A DNA stretch of 64,000 nt from Anoplopoma fimbria (Eukaryota; Chordata; Actinopteri; Perciformes; Anoplopomatidae): the NCBI RefSeq assembly GCF_027596085.1, contig NC_072456.1:15638744-15702743 (forward strand), in the 5' to 3' direction. The notes beneath the pieces were generated by a model, which did no database searches, was not told where the DNA came from, and saw only the letters and a list, made by a program, of their open reading frames with translations. Every line of letters starts with the position of its first letter. The stretch's first letter is position 1. The translations under genes and the position numbers were made by a program. Shown here piece by piece: positions 38,120 through 51,800 of the stretch.

Positions 38120-40284
38120 TCCTTTGTTTGTTTGTTTATTTGTTTGACATAAATGAAACACAGGCTTTGTAGCAGGGTTACAGTTAGAGAGGAGAGTGCC
38201 TCTAAAGTGAACAGTATATATAATACTGTGAATGTAATCTGGCCAGTCCGTGTTGACATTACCTTTCAGATGGAGAAAAAATAATCTCGCTGTATTTGAC
38301 ATGCTGAGGTTATCTCTGAGCACTTAACTGCATAAGGAGCAAAAGTCTAAAGTTAATTGTGTGGCCGTCTGAGCTCGGCTAAGTATAAAACTAATCTTAT
38401 TCATTTTTATAATTTTTTCAGAATATAGCAAAGTGTTGTTTTTTTCCCCCACAGAATATCCTCTTTCCTTCATTTATATTGGCTTACATATTTTAATTGA
38501 GCTTGATCCAGAAGGCATTGTGTGTATCGTTGTTTTGTCTTTGTATATTTGTCCACCAACCTCCATGTGATCATTTGGGCGATCACAAAGGCAGATGTGT
38601 GGGAGTTTGCCTCTGATGAACAAATGAGATTACATGTGGCAAAATGCACAGGTTCTTGGCTTTGATCACAAAGGAGAATTAATGAACCAGGGGAGCTGTC
38701 AGCCTCAACACGAGGCGCTGTGGATGTGCTCCCCAATGGCTTCCATACTGAAGTTAAAGAGTATCAAATCAAAGGGAATCACTCCAACCATCGTGCTCCC
38801 AATCAACGCTAATTACTGGTCCATGACTCAATTAGCTGAATGATTAATGGCTTTCCAGAGAGATGTGGATAGATTCAATTACAAACAACACACAGCAACA
38901 AACTGCTGTTCACCTCATATGTGCCTCAAGTCAGGACTAAAATGAAGCACACATTGGCCATATACCGCACATTTCAGTTCCATTTCAGTAGTGTCCATAC
39001 TGCTTCATAAGCTTCTATCTGTAAAATGTGCGTTCTCAAATGTGTGCAAATGGTCTCGTACATTAAACCCCACTGGCTGCAGGCCCATATGAACTACTTG
39101 TTGGAATGTACTGCTAAAATGCCTCCAGACAGAACCAATCCGGGGGAGTCTGGCACATTTTCATCCGAGGAGGGTTTTGGATTAAACAAATCTATGATAA
39201 AGCAAACATCCCACCAGGCCAAGTCTCTGTCTGGGCTCCTCCCAGGCCCTCACCCCCTGTGTATCACACAAAGTGACATTTGAAAGAGAGCAGAGTTGCA
39301 GAGTGGGCAGATGAAGGGAGGTGCTGGGAGTGAGAGAACAGGGAGGTAGCCACAGAGCCATCTGGCTGGAGGAGATGGATTTCATTGAATTTTTCTCTCA
39401 GGAAATTACAGAAATACCTTCCACGCAGACAGATACAAAAAAAAAAAAAAAACGGTTATGTATTAATCCGATATATAACAAATGTCTTCTATTTTTGTCT
39501 TCGTTCTCTGTAAAAAGGAGGTCGGTGCTAGTGTCAACTGCTACTGGAACCCATTGAGGTCTCTAGCATCATCCAAATGTGCACATGAGAGATGCATTGT
39601 AGTACTTTTGTGAAAACTTTAATTTGTTTTCATCTCTTTTGGTCACTATTTTAATTCGCTGTAGCTAGCATCAGCTGGGAGCCCACTATGCATCAGTGAC
39701 TTGGCCTGTGTGACACTAACATCGCCTCAGGAAACTCTGAAGTTGTGACAGAGTCTGTCACTAACCTTCCACACCTGTACTGACAAAGTCCAATAAGCTC
39801 ACACTGACATCCAACAACTCTAAGATAACCATGACAGAACTAATTTGGATTTTGTTTTTCTTTGAGGCTTTTGTTTCAGAGAGGGATTTGAATGACAGTT
39901 TATTCTTTTCTTTTTCACACTCCAGCTCATCACTAATCCAACATTTATTGAAAAAATGGTTAAATACTTGAAGCGTGCAAATACTTATATTGCAAATTCT
40001 GACTATGGTATGAACGCACAAGGATTCATGTCACCTTGCCTTTTACAGCCTAATGCTGTATGACAGTTTAATTGCATTGTTTCAAATAAAACCCTCCTTG
40101 CCCTTTTTACCTCTCCTTTTATGTCTTTTTATTTGTCATCAGTTTGATAATAATGAACTTGTTCTGTTTTCTTTAGAATGAAAAACTTATAGTTAGACAG
40201 TTTTTTTTTTTTCCATATCATGTTAAACATGTTGTCTTTCCAACATGTCCCACAGATTACGAGGTATTGCTATTTATCAAAAAA
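38120..40284. other. Non-coding sequence with enhancer-like stretch
   Basis: Starts with a (TTTG)n stretch (38123-38146) and includes a run of 16 A (39437-39452) and of 12 T (40201-40212). No gene recognised; frames reach 93 codons at most. Confidence 0.5.
38480..38890. promoter_or_regulatory. Candidate distal enhancer or conserved non-coding element
   Basis: About 400 bp free of repeats. It contains gatcacaaagg twice (38581-38591 and 38664-38674) and atcaaatcaaaggg at 38763-38776, which suit TCF/LEF or SOX proteins, together with several attaat and taatta words and gctaattac. Such density is seen in developmental enhancers, but conservation cannot be tested here and chance occurrence in AT-rich DNA is considerable. 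Confidence 0.25.
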
Positions 40285-41066
40285 CTTTGCATGCACTTTC
40301 ACATCACTCTGTACAGAATATATCTGCACGCGCCAGCAAAATTGAAGCCGGCGGAGGAGAAAACCATCATTCGAGAGCGAGGGGCGTCCTCTGGCCCATT
40401 ACTTCTGTCACTGCTCTTCTGCTCACAAAGCTTTCACCTGCTCGCGAGTGGTTTTTATTTTTGACAGGAAGTGGGCGGACAAAGTAACCATTCTATCACT
40501 AGATTGAATTGGTTGCAATCCTTGCTTTGGATTAGCTGGATATCAATCCCGACAAAGATGCCAGGTGGTGGTATATAGGTGGTTTTCAATCAGTCACTAA
40601 ACACTACTCCATTACATCTCAGAGCTTAATTTTTCCTTTTTACTCCACTACATCACAGAGGTAAATACTGTACATTTCACTGACAGCTATTGTTAAATTT
40701 TCAGACTGTAGAGGCTGATGAAATACAAAAAATGATAATATTGTTTTAAAATAAAATTAATCAATTGTGTTTCTTTTTGTAAATAAACACAGATCGATGT
40801 AAATAAACACAGATCGCTTTAAATTCACTCCATATTTCTATTACATACAATGTGTGTTTGATGGTCAAACCTCTTGTGACAAACAGCTATGCAACGTTAT
40901 CTATAAGATCGAATGTTTGTAGTCTCAGTACAGTACAATATTTACCTCTGATATGTAGTCTAGTAGTGTTTGATGGCGGATTGAAAACCACATTTATACT
41001 GCCACCTAGCATCTGTGTCAGCGAGCAGAGATATTCTGCGCGGAGTGATGTAAAAAAAGCTCGCAA
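40285..41066. mobile_element. Degenerate inverted-repeat element, about 0.8 kb
   Basis: Left-arm words tttgcatgcactttcacatc and cagaatatatctgc (40286-40335) and agatgccaggtggtgg, ggttttcaatc, aaacactact (about 40556-40610) recur as reverse complement at about 40943-41066, in matching order. The left arm has about 220 bp (about 40336-40555) with no counterpart on the right, either an insertion on the left or a deletion on the right. Between the arms lies tttactccactacatcacag (40639), a wording I remember from common fish repeats. No coding capacity is seen. Probably an old non-autonomous DNA element. Confidence 0.6.
40779..40816. repeat. Tandem duplication, 20-bp unit
   Basis: The word gtaaataaacacagatcg occurs twice, at 40779-40796 and 40799-40816, with a 20-bp period. 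It lies between the arms of the inverted-repeat element. Confidence 0.9.
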
Positions 41067-44000
41067 AAGTAATTTGCGGCTGTTTGAGTTGCAGGAGACC
41101 CTTCACGCAGGCATGTGAGGGGATCTCATTTGTGCTCACGGATATTGGCAATGATTTGACCCCATAGACTAACACAGTGTACTATTTAATGACTTCACAA
41201 ACACATTGTCATCTGCAACAAAACACCAATATGTATGCAATTCTACAGAGCTTCTGCTTAGGAGCTGTCAGTGAAATACCAACAATGTGTGAGCGGTAAA
41301 GAAAGAGTCTTTTCCACAGCAGAGCAATGACGACAACATAGCGTGCTTGCATTTTTTAGGACTTGTTTTTCTCTAATTCCAGTCACTGAATAAGGGATAG
41401 TCCGCCCCGCACACCTCCATTGTCCTCACAGAATGCAATTTTGTTGTTAACAATAACTGTTGAACAGTACGAATCAGCTAGACTGTGTTCATTATTTAAC
41501 TTCATACTGAAAGATTTATTTTGTTCCCCTTTGACCCCTTTGACAATCTGTCTTTTTACACATTTCTGTCTCTGTCCTTCTGTCTCGGAAACAGTCACAG
41601 ACTGCTAGGTTTGTCTTCTTTTCTGGTGTAAAAAACTGTTAAAAAGGTCTATTTTGCAACCATACACAAACCGTTTAGCTGACACAAATCTCATTAGAAA
41701 ATAAAACAGGAGGGATACTGTAGTGAGACAAAATGCCACGTCCTAAGACACATAAAACCCTGACAGTAATGTGGGCTACCAAGTGACGCAAGTGAACAAC
41801 CCAGGAAACCATCAATTATAATAATAATCCTTTAAAATGTCCTTTGTTTATTTTTTATATCTGTGTTCTTTCCCTTCTTTCCACCCTTACATGTCTTAGA
41901 AATAAACGTTGAGCTGTAAGACAGGTTCTGGTGTGACAAATGGTTCACTAAAATATTCCTTTGCAAAGAAGAACATCATAAGACACAGACAGAGCGAAGA
42001 CACAAAAGAAAGTAAAGTACCAGTGATGTATGTTCAGTTTATCAGGCACTGAGTTGTTCTCACCAAAGTTCTTGAGAACATGTCAACCACAACAAACACA
42101 AGTGAAAATCCGCCTAAAGATCTTCATCCAATACAGGCTTAAGTCTTTTTTCCCCCCCTCTCTACGTTTCCTGGTCTTTGTCATGTTTCATGTTGACATG
42201 ACTGGCTTTTTTTTTTTTCCTAACAGATGGCCCAGAGGCCTTTCGGAGAGCTTGAACTGAGTTTGCTCTCAGGCAAGTAGACCTCCGTGCATCTTAGTAA
42301 CGGGGTGAAGGGGTCTTGAGAAAGTTGCATCTTTTTGCAGATAATATGCACATTTATCTTAATGACCATGGCCCGGCATTTAAACCAAGTACAAGTCTAG
42401 CTGTGACTTATCTCCCTTTTGTCTTTCCCCAGAAATGTGCTTAATAGTAAGCGGAACATATCTGGAAAGAAAGATGAAGTGTGGTAGTCTACAGGCTCCC
42501 AGCAGGTCACCTTTTAGAGGGATGGAATGGAAGAGGAGCATGAATGGTGCAATATCTTATCCGTCAGAAAATCCAGGCCTGGGCTTTCTCTTCTCGCCTT
42601 CCAGTCACCCTCTCTCCTTCCATTTCCCCCATCTGCTAAGGATGTACAAGTATCTCTGCAGACCTTGGCCTAGTCTGATTTATGGCTATGTGGTTAAAGA
42701 AAGAGTATCAAACAGATCAGTCTGCATGTGTTCTTAATTTATAGCCAACACAAATGAAAAGTGAGCTCATCTTCTCCCTATTGGTTCTTCCTCCTTGCTG
42801 ACTTTCAATCTCTCACCCTATATAACCACCTTTCTGTGCCTTACAGTGAAGCATATGGAAAGAGATGATTTGGAGAAAAAGTTTCAAACAAGGACCACAG
42901 TTGGTGTCCATACGGTTCATGGAAAGACAGTATTAGATACTCTCTGTCCACCAAAAAATATTATCATGACTGTTTGATAGCATAATATTATAATGACACA
43001 ATTAATATTTCAATCATGTCAAGTATTTATTTGTATATTTGCATGTTTGTATGTAATATTGTAAAATGTATTCTTTGGCAAGAAAGAAATACATTTATTT
43101 GAAGGAGATGGCAACATAAAATAGATGGAGATTTCTTTCAAACATTAGCTCTAAGCAGATTTAACACATGATTAAAACTACGTTTGAATACAAATACATC
43201 GTAGATCATGAAATATTTTTTTCCTCATCATTTGAATTGTGTTTTTTATGCTAATCGTCAATATAGATGGCATCAAAAGTACAATGAAAACAAATTTCAC
43301 GGTTTATACTGCCTTCAGGATGGTTGAAATGAGATGGTTCCAGGGATTTGCTTTCAAAAATAGTTCTAAGAAAAAACAAAGGATTCTGCAAATATCTGAG
43401 TTGGCAGTTCAGACTTTAAAAATATTGGATATCTTGATCCATGCAATTAATGCATATCTATTGCAATTGGAACCAGTGGAGTTCCCTCCTGATGGCCATT
43501 AGAGAGATTGCAAGTTTAACGCAATTCCACATTGGCTTCACTTTTCCGAACCAAAGTTTGATGCTTGGTAAAATCATAATAAGGTCAAAAGTACGAATCG
43601 TTTATTATTTAATAATTATTATTTCTATTTTTTTTTTTACAATATTTGTAATAAGCTGCTTCAGTACAAAGCTCAGTGTATGTCTTATAAAGCCCAGTCA
43701 ACCATAATAATTCCTATTATAATGTGGGCTTTGAAAATCTCTCTCTGTGCAAGACGTTGGGATAGAATATGTAATAGAGTGTTTAAGGATGACTGTTAAT
43801 GCAGAAGTGTAGGTATAAAGTCGTGAAACAGAGTGTAGACTAGAGGAATTACACTTTTCCACAGGGAGGCTTTTTTTTTTCCTTTAGAGAGATCCCCAAC
43901 GCATGATAAGAGAAACAAAATTACAGTATGAAATTAATTAAGATCCAGCAAAACGATTACTGGATTAGTCTAGCATTAATTGAAAACTCTTGCGAAGAAT

Positions 44001-47000
44001 GTATATCACAAAGATTAGGAGCATCTGAGCCTCTTGTGTTCAAGGAAATAATATTAGGAAGAAATTTTGAAATGCTGGCGTGATAGTGGTGGCAGGGAGT
44101 GAACATACTGAATAAATAACGACTATCTCCTAAAGTTGGTATTTAAGACTTTATACAAAGTTTTTCAGATTATAAAAACCTGAAGAAGCTTGAAGGGGAA
44201 GTATGTAATTACTTTTCATGCTCACAACCTATCCTCGAAACACACGTACACATCCAGACATTCTTGTCATGTACCCCTCAAAATAGAAATCCACAGTTTC
44301 TAACTTCTACCCTTTTGAGCTATTTATGGGTCTTTGCCAGCTAAGCAAGCCAACATTTCAAACGCAACATCTTCAGATTTGCAATGAGGAGAAAGGAGCA
44401 GCGATAGCATAGCCGTCGGGTTAGTAGGCTGCAGCTTTCTTTTCTTCGAGCATGTGCCCCTCGTCCCTCCCCCAGCATCCGCCATGTGGGATCAGTACCT
44501 TGTGTGTTACTGAAGGCAAAGGCTTCTATTATCAAGAGAGATGCCCTCTCTGAGCCTAGCATGCACACTGGGTCTGTCTGTCTCTACAGCCTTCAGGCTC
44601 TAGATGTCCAATAAAGGTAATCCCCCCCCTGAACGGCACACATGGTTGAGTGGATGGTTTAGTGTCTTTTGGCAGATGTGGATGGTGGGCTGACAGGAAG
44701 GTATGGATTTGACCACCATGAGGTCATTGTTTACCTGCAGAGGTTGTAATGTAGTAGTGTTGTGCTGCAGGGAAAAGCTCTGTGAAAGAACGAGTATGAG
44801 GAAGACGTCTCTGTATATGAATCTACTCCGAGAGTACGAACCATCTCTCTCTGTCTTATCAGTCTCATATTCCATCTTTTTCCTGAAGTGTATATATAAG
44901 GCTTTATGAATACATATTTGTTGGGATGAGAGAGATTATGCTGGTATGTTCACACTGCGTGTTTTTGTGTTTGTAAGCGGAAGGATCCAAGTAGAAGTCA
45001 GATAGCCACCGCCATCACTCACACCAACAGTGCGTCTTCGACTTTGCTGAGCCCTTACTCTGAGATAAGGCTTTGGATCCCTTTGGCTCTGCAGTTTGAT
45101 CAATCTGCAGATTTACAGCCACTACTGCAGCACACTGATGAAGCATAAGAGCAGTAAATTCTGCTCCCTTCATAGAAAATGCTCCTCTCTATCTCATGTA
45201 TTGATGTAACACCCTTGAAATATTTCCTTTCGACGGAATAACTAGCAAGTGGCTGATCTTAATCAGCTAAGACTTGTTCCTCTCTGTGTTTCTGTTCATA
45301 TTACTGTTTTTTTGAACATTTGCTGTACATCTAATACTTCCCAGAAATTGCAAAATTTCTCATTTACATCCTTTAATGTCAGTGTCAATCTGTCAGGGGC
45401 TCAGCAAGACTCTGCCTCGCCCTCTGAGAAGCTTCCCTGTGTAACTGAATTTTCACTCCCACGAATATTTGATACTCCTGGCTTAAATTGCAGTGTTGTT
45501 CTACTCGGGTTCGATTCATATCCCTATCAGTCTCCTCTCAAGTTCCTTTAATAACTTTTAATGCTATGGAAATGGACTCCTCTTCTGATTTCATCATTCA
45601 TTTTGTCTATTATGTTTTTGTCTTTATTCTTTTTTTATTTTGGCAATCCTAAAAATATGGATTTGACTGGTTTAAAACAGGATTCTGAAATAATTTTGAA
45701 GTCAGGATGATGAGATAGTTTCCCTGTTGAGTCGTCATAACTATACTTGGCAAAATCGGATGCCTGCCAGGCTTCAATCCGGTGCTGGTGACAAACATAA
45801 AGCTCTACTCAGAGTCTTTTATGATTCTGCAGAGGAACTGCACACCTGACTGGGACTGAAAATGCCTCTCCCTTGGGCTGTTACTTGAGACATGATAAAG
45901 TCTCTGGAGTCTTAAAGGTATGGAGGTGATGAAGCAAGCACAAAGCCTGGATCCCTTACTCCTGCACTGTGAATGGGGAGGCTGGGTAAAAGCATAAAGA
46001 GGGCCTAATGGCAACCTGCCTAACCTTCTGACCCTACTTTGTTGGACGGGAGGAACCAGGGCTACCTTACTAAGGCTCCATTCAGGAATAATAAAAGCAC
46101 AAAGCTTGGATATCCGACATGTGGTTCAAATTCTTCCCATCTTTACAAGGACTTGGTGAAGGCTCTTGTCACACGTACACAAAGACGTACAATATTGTCT
46201 ACTTGTATTGCAATATTTGTCCTAATCAACAGATTTCGCCATCATGGTTGCTGCATGCATATCTTCTTTACAACTTTCATCACAGTGTGTAGTTTGGGGA
46301 ACGATTATTGTCCAGAAATATCATATTATCAATTTCCCAAGCAGAGCTCATACTCTTTATCTTTTTCTAGTGTGGCTGGCTATTTACCGATAAGTCTTGC
46401 AGCTGACGCCAGCACTTATGAATTTGATGTACATAGTTGCTAATCTAAGGCAGTTGGGGCAGGTGGGCGATGAGATCATTACCCCTGGTTAGGCTGAAAT
46501 CTGAGGCTCTGAGCAGAATAGAAACACTATGATCTCCTTCGCATGTGCCCTACAGCCTTGAAACTTTCCCTCAGCAGCCAGATTCCAACTGACGGTGGAT
46601 CAAACGAACCTTTGCTTTCCTTGAATAAGCATCTTTTCATTTACTCCCATCATGAGCATCCTTCCTTTCTTTATTTGAAATGTCAGGGAAATAAAAGCTC
46701 TCTTTTTACTTAGTTTGATTTTATTTCCTGCTCGTTAGTTCTCGGGTTTATTAAATGCCAATGGCTGTCTGGGCTCATCAGTGCAGATAAGATGTCACAA
46801 GTATTCCTTTGAGAGTCTAGAAGAGTACAAGAACAGTTTGCATTTTAAGAGTTTGATTTGCACCTATTGCCCTATAGGGGGAGCCATGACCTCACGTTCC
46901 TGCCGCCCTACCCCTTCCTCTGTTCCAGCTCTTCTGCTGCTCTGTTTCATATCGCTTCCAGTGTTGTACTTAAAAAACAACTTCAGGCTCAGCCTTGGCC

Positions 47001-48090
47001 AGAGCCCTGAGAATACATCAGAAACAGAATAGACTTTGATCAAGTGCAATGCATCTTGCAAACTGACATGGTAGGATGGGCGAACAATAACATGGCAGGT
47101 AATGATACCTGATTTATGTGCTTTTGCCTGCACGAAGGGCTTTAGTGTTGAGTAATAGGTATCACTGTCAGTCAGTCTGACTGCTATCCTACATGAACTA
47201 ATATATGTGGCGTTACACAGGGCAGGCAGGAACAATATTGCAAGAGTGTGTTTGTCCATAATTCTGCATCGCCATTGTGGCAATTTCTATGAATTAGGTT
47301 CAATTCAAATGTTACAATTCTGTAAAAGAATCAAATAAATCTAAAAAGCATAAATACAGTTATGTTTTGTGTTGCTTTCGAGATGGTTATCCACCAGGGT
47401 TGTTTCATGAGAGAGAAGTTTACAGCTTTTATATTAAGCTGATTATATACGTTAACCTCATGAAATTCAAATTCATTCATTTAAATATCTCTTTTTTTAA
47501 TTCGACGACGCAATAGAACACTTGGTGGACAATAGATCATTTATTTGCATTGCAGCCTGTAGACTTGCTCAGTACTTGAGCACTGAAGGCAGACGGTGTC
47601 TAAGTGTGCGTGTTGCACAAATGTGTAAAGCATGATGCCATTGAAGATACACAATTCCTCTGACCCTGTTTGAGCTGCAGGGCAAACACATCAAGCCATG
47701 TGAATAAACAAAAATAAAGAAGGGGTTATTCAATGGATCTCTGTTTCCCAGAGATAAGTGTGGCTTGAACACAGACGTGTCCAATGTGGAGAGAAAAAAA
47801 AGAAGGATTTTTGATGTTTGGTTTCACCCAGAGATTATACATGCCAGTGGAGTGTGGTGCTTCATGGCCTGGGTGACATAGGACTATTGGCAGGATATTG
47901 GTTGTTTGCAGACCTTCATGCAAGAGAAGCGGTTTGGCCTGAGGCAAAATGTACATCTGCATGACTTTGATACTATGCTTTGGTTGGTTTTACATGTTGG
48001 GTAGGGGGTCAGCTGTACAAAGCGGTCCCTAAACATCTCACAACACATTATCCTGGGATGGACATTTGTTAGTGGTTAAATGTTGTGTTT
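41067..48090. other. Non-coding unique sequence, 7 kb
   Basis: No gene recognised. Frames of 100-139 codons occur (42435-42737 plus, 45249-45551 plus, 46039-46443 plus, 46864-47283 minus), none with recognisable domains, and several are overlapped by frames of similar length on the other strand. A pyrimidine tract plus acag at 42208-42226 precedes a short open stretch. Confidence 0.5.
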
Positions 48091-48456
48091 AGACTACTGT
48101 GTGACTTTGTGCTGCAGTTCATGTTCAACTTGTTTCAACCCTTATGTAATTAAAATATAACAGTACTGGGCCACTCTTTAAATTATATGACCAATAATTT
48201 GTCATTAGACACCAGACAAGAAGGTCAGTATGGGATGATTATGCAAAACACTGTATTATATTTAATGTTTTTTAGACTACCGTGCGACTTTGTGCTGCAG
48301 TTCATGTTCAACTTGTTTCAACCCTTATGTAATTAAAATATAACAGTACTGGGCCACTCTTTAAATTATATGACCAATAATTTGTCATTAGACACCAGAC
48401 AAGAAGGTCAGTATGGGATGATTATGCAAAACACTGTATTATATTTAATGTTTTTT
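48091..48456. repeat. Recent tandem duplication, 183-bp unit
   Basis: Copy one is 48091-48273 and copy two 48274-48456. By eye they differ only near the start (actactgtgtgac versus actaccgtgcgac). The join lies in a T-run context (aatgtttttt). The near identity shows either a recent duplication or recent gene conversion, or an assembly artefact. Confidence 0.93.
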
Positions 48457-48808
48457 ACATCCAATATGAACATTTTTGAGATTCTTGATATCAACATTTG
48501 CACATTGCAATAGAGAATGGTTAGAGTTTTGAAAAAATTGCTGTTGCGGCAAATAAACAGTTGAAAGTATGGTAAGTAAAGGGAAATAAAACTATAGAGT
48601 CAAGGCAAAGGTCGTGGTCAGAGTTAATAGAAAGGTGCCCAAAAAAAACTTGATGACATGATAAAAGACATGTTATATGCCCATCCACATCCATATATAT
48701 CACTTTACAATATGGAGCAAACTGATGCTTGCACTGGGGCTGAATGCAGGCACTGACTCTAACATAAATTGTGAGGTAATTAATCATCCAACATGGAAGT
48801 AATTTATA

Positions 48809-48811
<3 letters not shown>

Positions 48812-48860
<49 letters not shown>
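48812..48860. repeat. (AT)n microsatellite, 49 bp
   Basis: Perfect alternating AT, preceded by atatgc. It lies about 350 bp from the tandem duplication. Such tracts can extrude as cruciforms. Confidence 0.97.
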
Positions 48861-48864
<4 letters not shown>

Positions 48865-51800
48865 TTTCATTTGAAAAGTAAGTTAAACATTCTTCTTATT
48901 CATTAGTTTCCAAACACAGAAGTAGAGATAAAAAAAACAGCAAAAAAGTTAATTTAAAGCATTGGAATTCAGTTGGATCTAATTCAATGTGTTCTCATAA
49001 TGAAGTATATCTATATTATTCTTGCGGTATTTTATAAAGTTATTTTTGGCACATCTGCATATTCACCCACACACATGTACAAAGCATGTGTCGGAGACTG
49101 AAATGGGGGTTGGGGTCTTTGGACACAAAATTGACAATATGCCCACTAGCTCACACTGGACTGCATCAAGGCAACAAAGGAAGTGAAGACTCTGTGACCC
49201 ATCTGCTCACATCTATTCCAATGTTACATGGGTATATTACTTAACCCCATTTTGTCCACAGACTAATAATTGCAAATCAACATAGTCACACTCATTATTG
49301 TCCGAATATGCACCAACACACTAAAACATGCATTTAACCATCCTCACATGCAGGTGCACACACGTATGCACGCTCACGTGCACTTATTAGCATATCACAT
49401 TTGCATGCATCCATTCGACCAGGCAAATATTGATGATTTGCCCTAACGTATTGTGTAAAAATAATAATCTGATGATTGCCATCGTCTAATTGCCACAGCT
49501 GTGTTAGTGTCTCTCTCTCCGCTACTAGAGCGAGTGGGTCCTAGCTCATTACTCTGGCAGAGAGAGGCTGCTTTATCTACTATCTGGCCCATTTTAAAAG
49601 CTAGCCTATTTTTAAATTGGTTCCTACACACTGCCTTGTTAGCAGCAAAAAGCGTAATCTCTCACTAGGCTTCACTACACTCTCTCTCTAACTATCCAAA
49701 ACCCTCTCTCTCTCCCTCTCTCTCCCATTCTCATGTACTGTCTAGCTTTATCTTTCCTTGTTGTTGCCTCAGATAATTAATGAAAGGGAGACAATGTGTT
49801 GCGTCCTTTCTCTGTGTAAATAATGAGTTCATTCAGTGCACGAAAATCTGGTCACGTCTATGAAATCATGTTGTTATTGCTGTACATTTCTTTATTGTGA
49901 AAAATATAGTTTTTTAATGTTAGTGTTATGAACTTTATAGTAAGATGACTAATGATTCCCCGCTACCTTCTTCAAATGTAATACCTGACGAGAATATTCA
50001 GTACACCTGTAGACTGGTGAAAATCTACTCTATGCAGATGTGTTGAGCAGCTAAATGGGTAATTGTTTTTGCCTCATTGCTGCAGATTGACTCTGTTGTT
50101 GCACATCTACAAAATGATCTGCAAGTGGATTTCAGACAAGCACTTTCCTCTGGAGCGTATCTTGAAAGCTTGTAACTTGAAATGCTTCAAGGATTTTTAC
50201 ATTGTCCACCTTACCAGCTCTCTCTCTGTCTCCCGCTTTCTCTCATGTCCTCCCTCTCTTTTTATTCTTCTCCATCTGTTTCTCTTTGTCTTCTGTTACC
50301 AAGGGTAAGATCAGCTCCCTTGCGTCTCTGGCTTTGCCCCTTCACTCTCTCTCCCTCTCTTTTTCTCTCCCATGTGGTTTGCAGGGGATTCTTGGCTGAC
50401 ACCCAATTTTGCAGGCAATGTGTTGTAATTGCTTTTTGTTGGTGAAAAAAGAAAATAAACACCTCTCTGACAAATAAATGATTTTGATTATATTGCATTT
50501 GTTTATTACTGCATTCCTGAATGTGTGGTCACGATATGCACGTAAATGTGTTGAAGATGTCAGACATGCCTGTTGTACATGTGATGGCTTTGTCTCCATC
50601 TTTGTTTGCATCGGTTGTACTGTATTGCTATTGTAAAACATCCTAAAAAACGGTCGACAGGGTGATTTTTGTGTTTATGTACCCTGATGCTACGTCCCTG
50701 TATTTGCATGACTGACGATGGCTGCAGGAATGTGCTGTGAAGGACAGTCTCTTTGTCTTCTGAGGGAACTCATTAGGTGTGCAGGCGTTTGCCCCATTCT
50801 CTGTTGGTGCTTACTCCGTCAACACCATTTATGCTTTTCATTTTTCACGCCTGCTCTTTCACTTCACTCCCTCTGCATCACACTCTGTCCCCCGTCAACC
50901 CCAGCACGCCTCTCGCAGTCTCCCCCTCCGCCCCCTTCCCTTCTTGTTCTCTTTCCCCCTCGTCTTGGCCCAGTCGAAATCTAGGGCATTGTGCTGCAAG
51001 GACTGATATATCTGAAGCCAAGTAACACATACATTTATGTTTCAAGCACCCATGACTGTGACGGACATGTATAATGCTATCAGAGTCTGTCAGACATGCC
51101 AGCTCTCAGCTGTTGTTCAATTACCAAGCTATTTAATGTGTCAGAACCTTGTGTGTCGGAGACCTACAGTGGCTCTTTCTGTACCATGACTCATTTTTCA
51201 GGTGTTGACACACTACTGCACTTGGATATGAAATTTCTCTACATTTCACTATTCTTTAGCAGATTAAAATGGCAGTCAAGTATGACTGGAAAAACTCATG
51301 CGCTTGACAATTGTACAATGTCACATCAACAAAACTTCAAAGATCAACAATTTTGATTTTTTTTATATGGCAGGATAAAGACACAAGAGAGCTAACAAAA
51401 CATCTGATGTGAGTAAGTTTTGTTTTCTTAAGTCAGTAGTTATTTTACTGTTCAATTTCAATCCATTCCTTTCAGGGCAATAGACAGGATATATACAGAA
51501 GACAAGAGCCCCACCCCATCTCCCCTTACCCAAGATACACCAAAAATGTTTGGATTCTTCATATTTATTCAGTTCCGTGATATTTTTTATTTATTTTCGA
51601 CATGTTGATTTTGACCACTCAACCTTCAGGACCATATATTTCTGGTAGGGAAATACAATATGCCTTTTTCATGTATTGGCGTAAATTATAGCATATAAAA
51701 TTAGCGACCATGCAATCATTAGGTTGCAGAATGGGATCCTGCTATGTTGCTAAACCACGTGGACTCCCAGAAAACATGACTACAGTTTCTTCAATAGTAT

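Noticed and set aside
45479..45517. A-box-like (tggcttaaattg) and B-box-like (gggttcgattc) words suggesting a tRNA or SINE
   Set aside because: The distance between the boxes is too short, no cloverleaf stems can be drawn and no tail follows, so it is a chance match.
48091..48456. CRISPR-like or satellite array
   Set aside because: Only two copies of a 183-bp unit and no spacer pattern; it is a simple tandem duplication in a vertebrate genome.
50182..50445. Ser/Leu-rich frames in CT-rich sequence
   Set aside because: Three overlapping frames all remain open because the DNA is a CT-rich low-complexity tract, and none resembles a protein.
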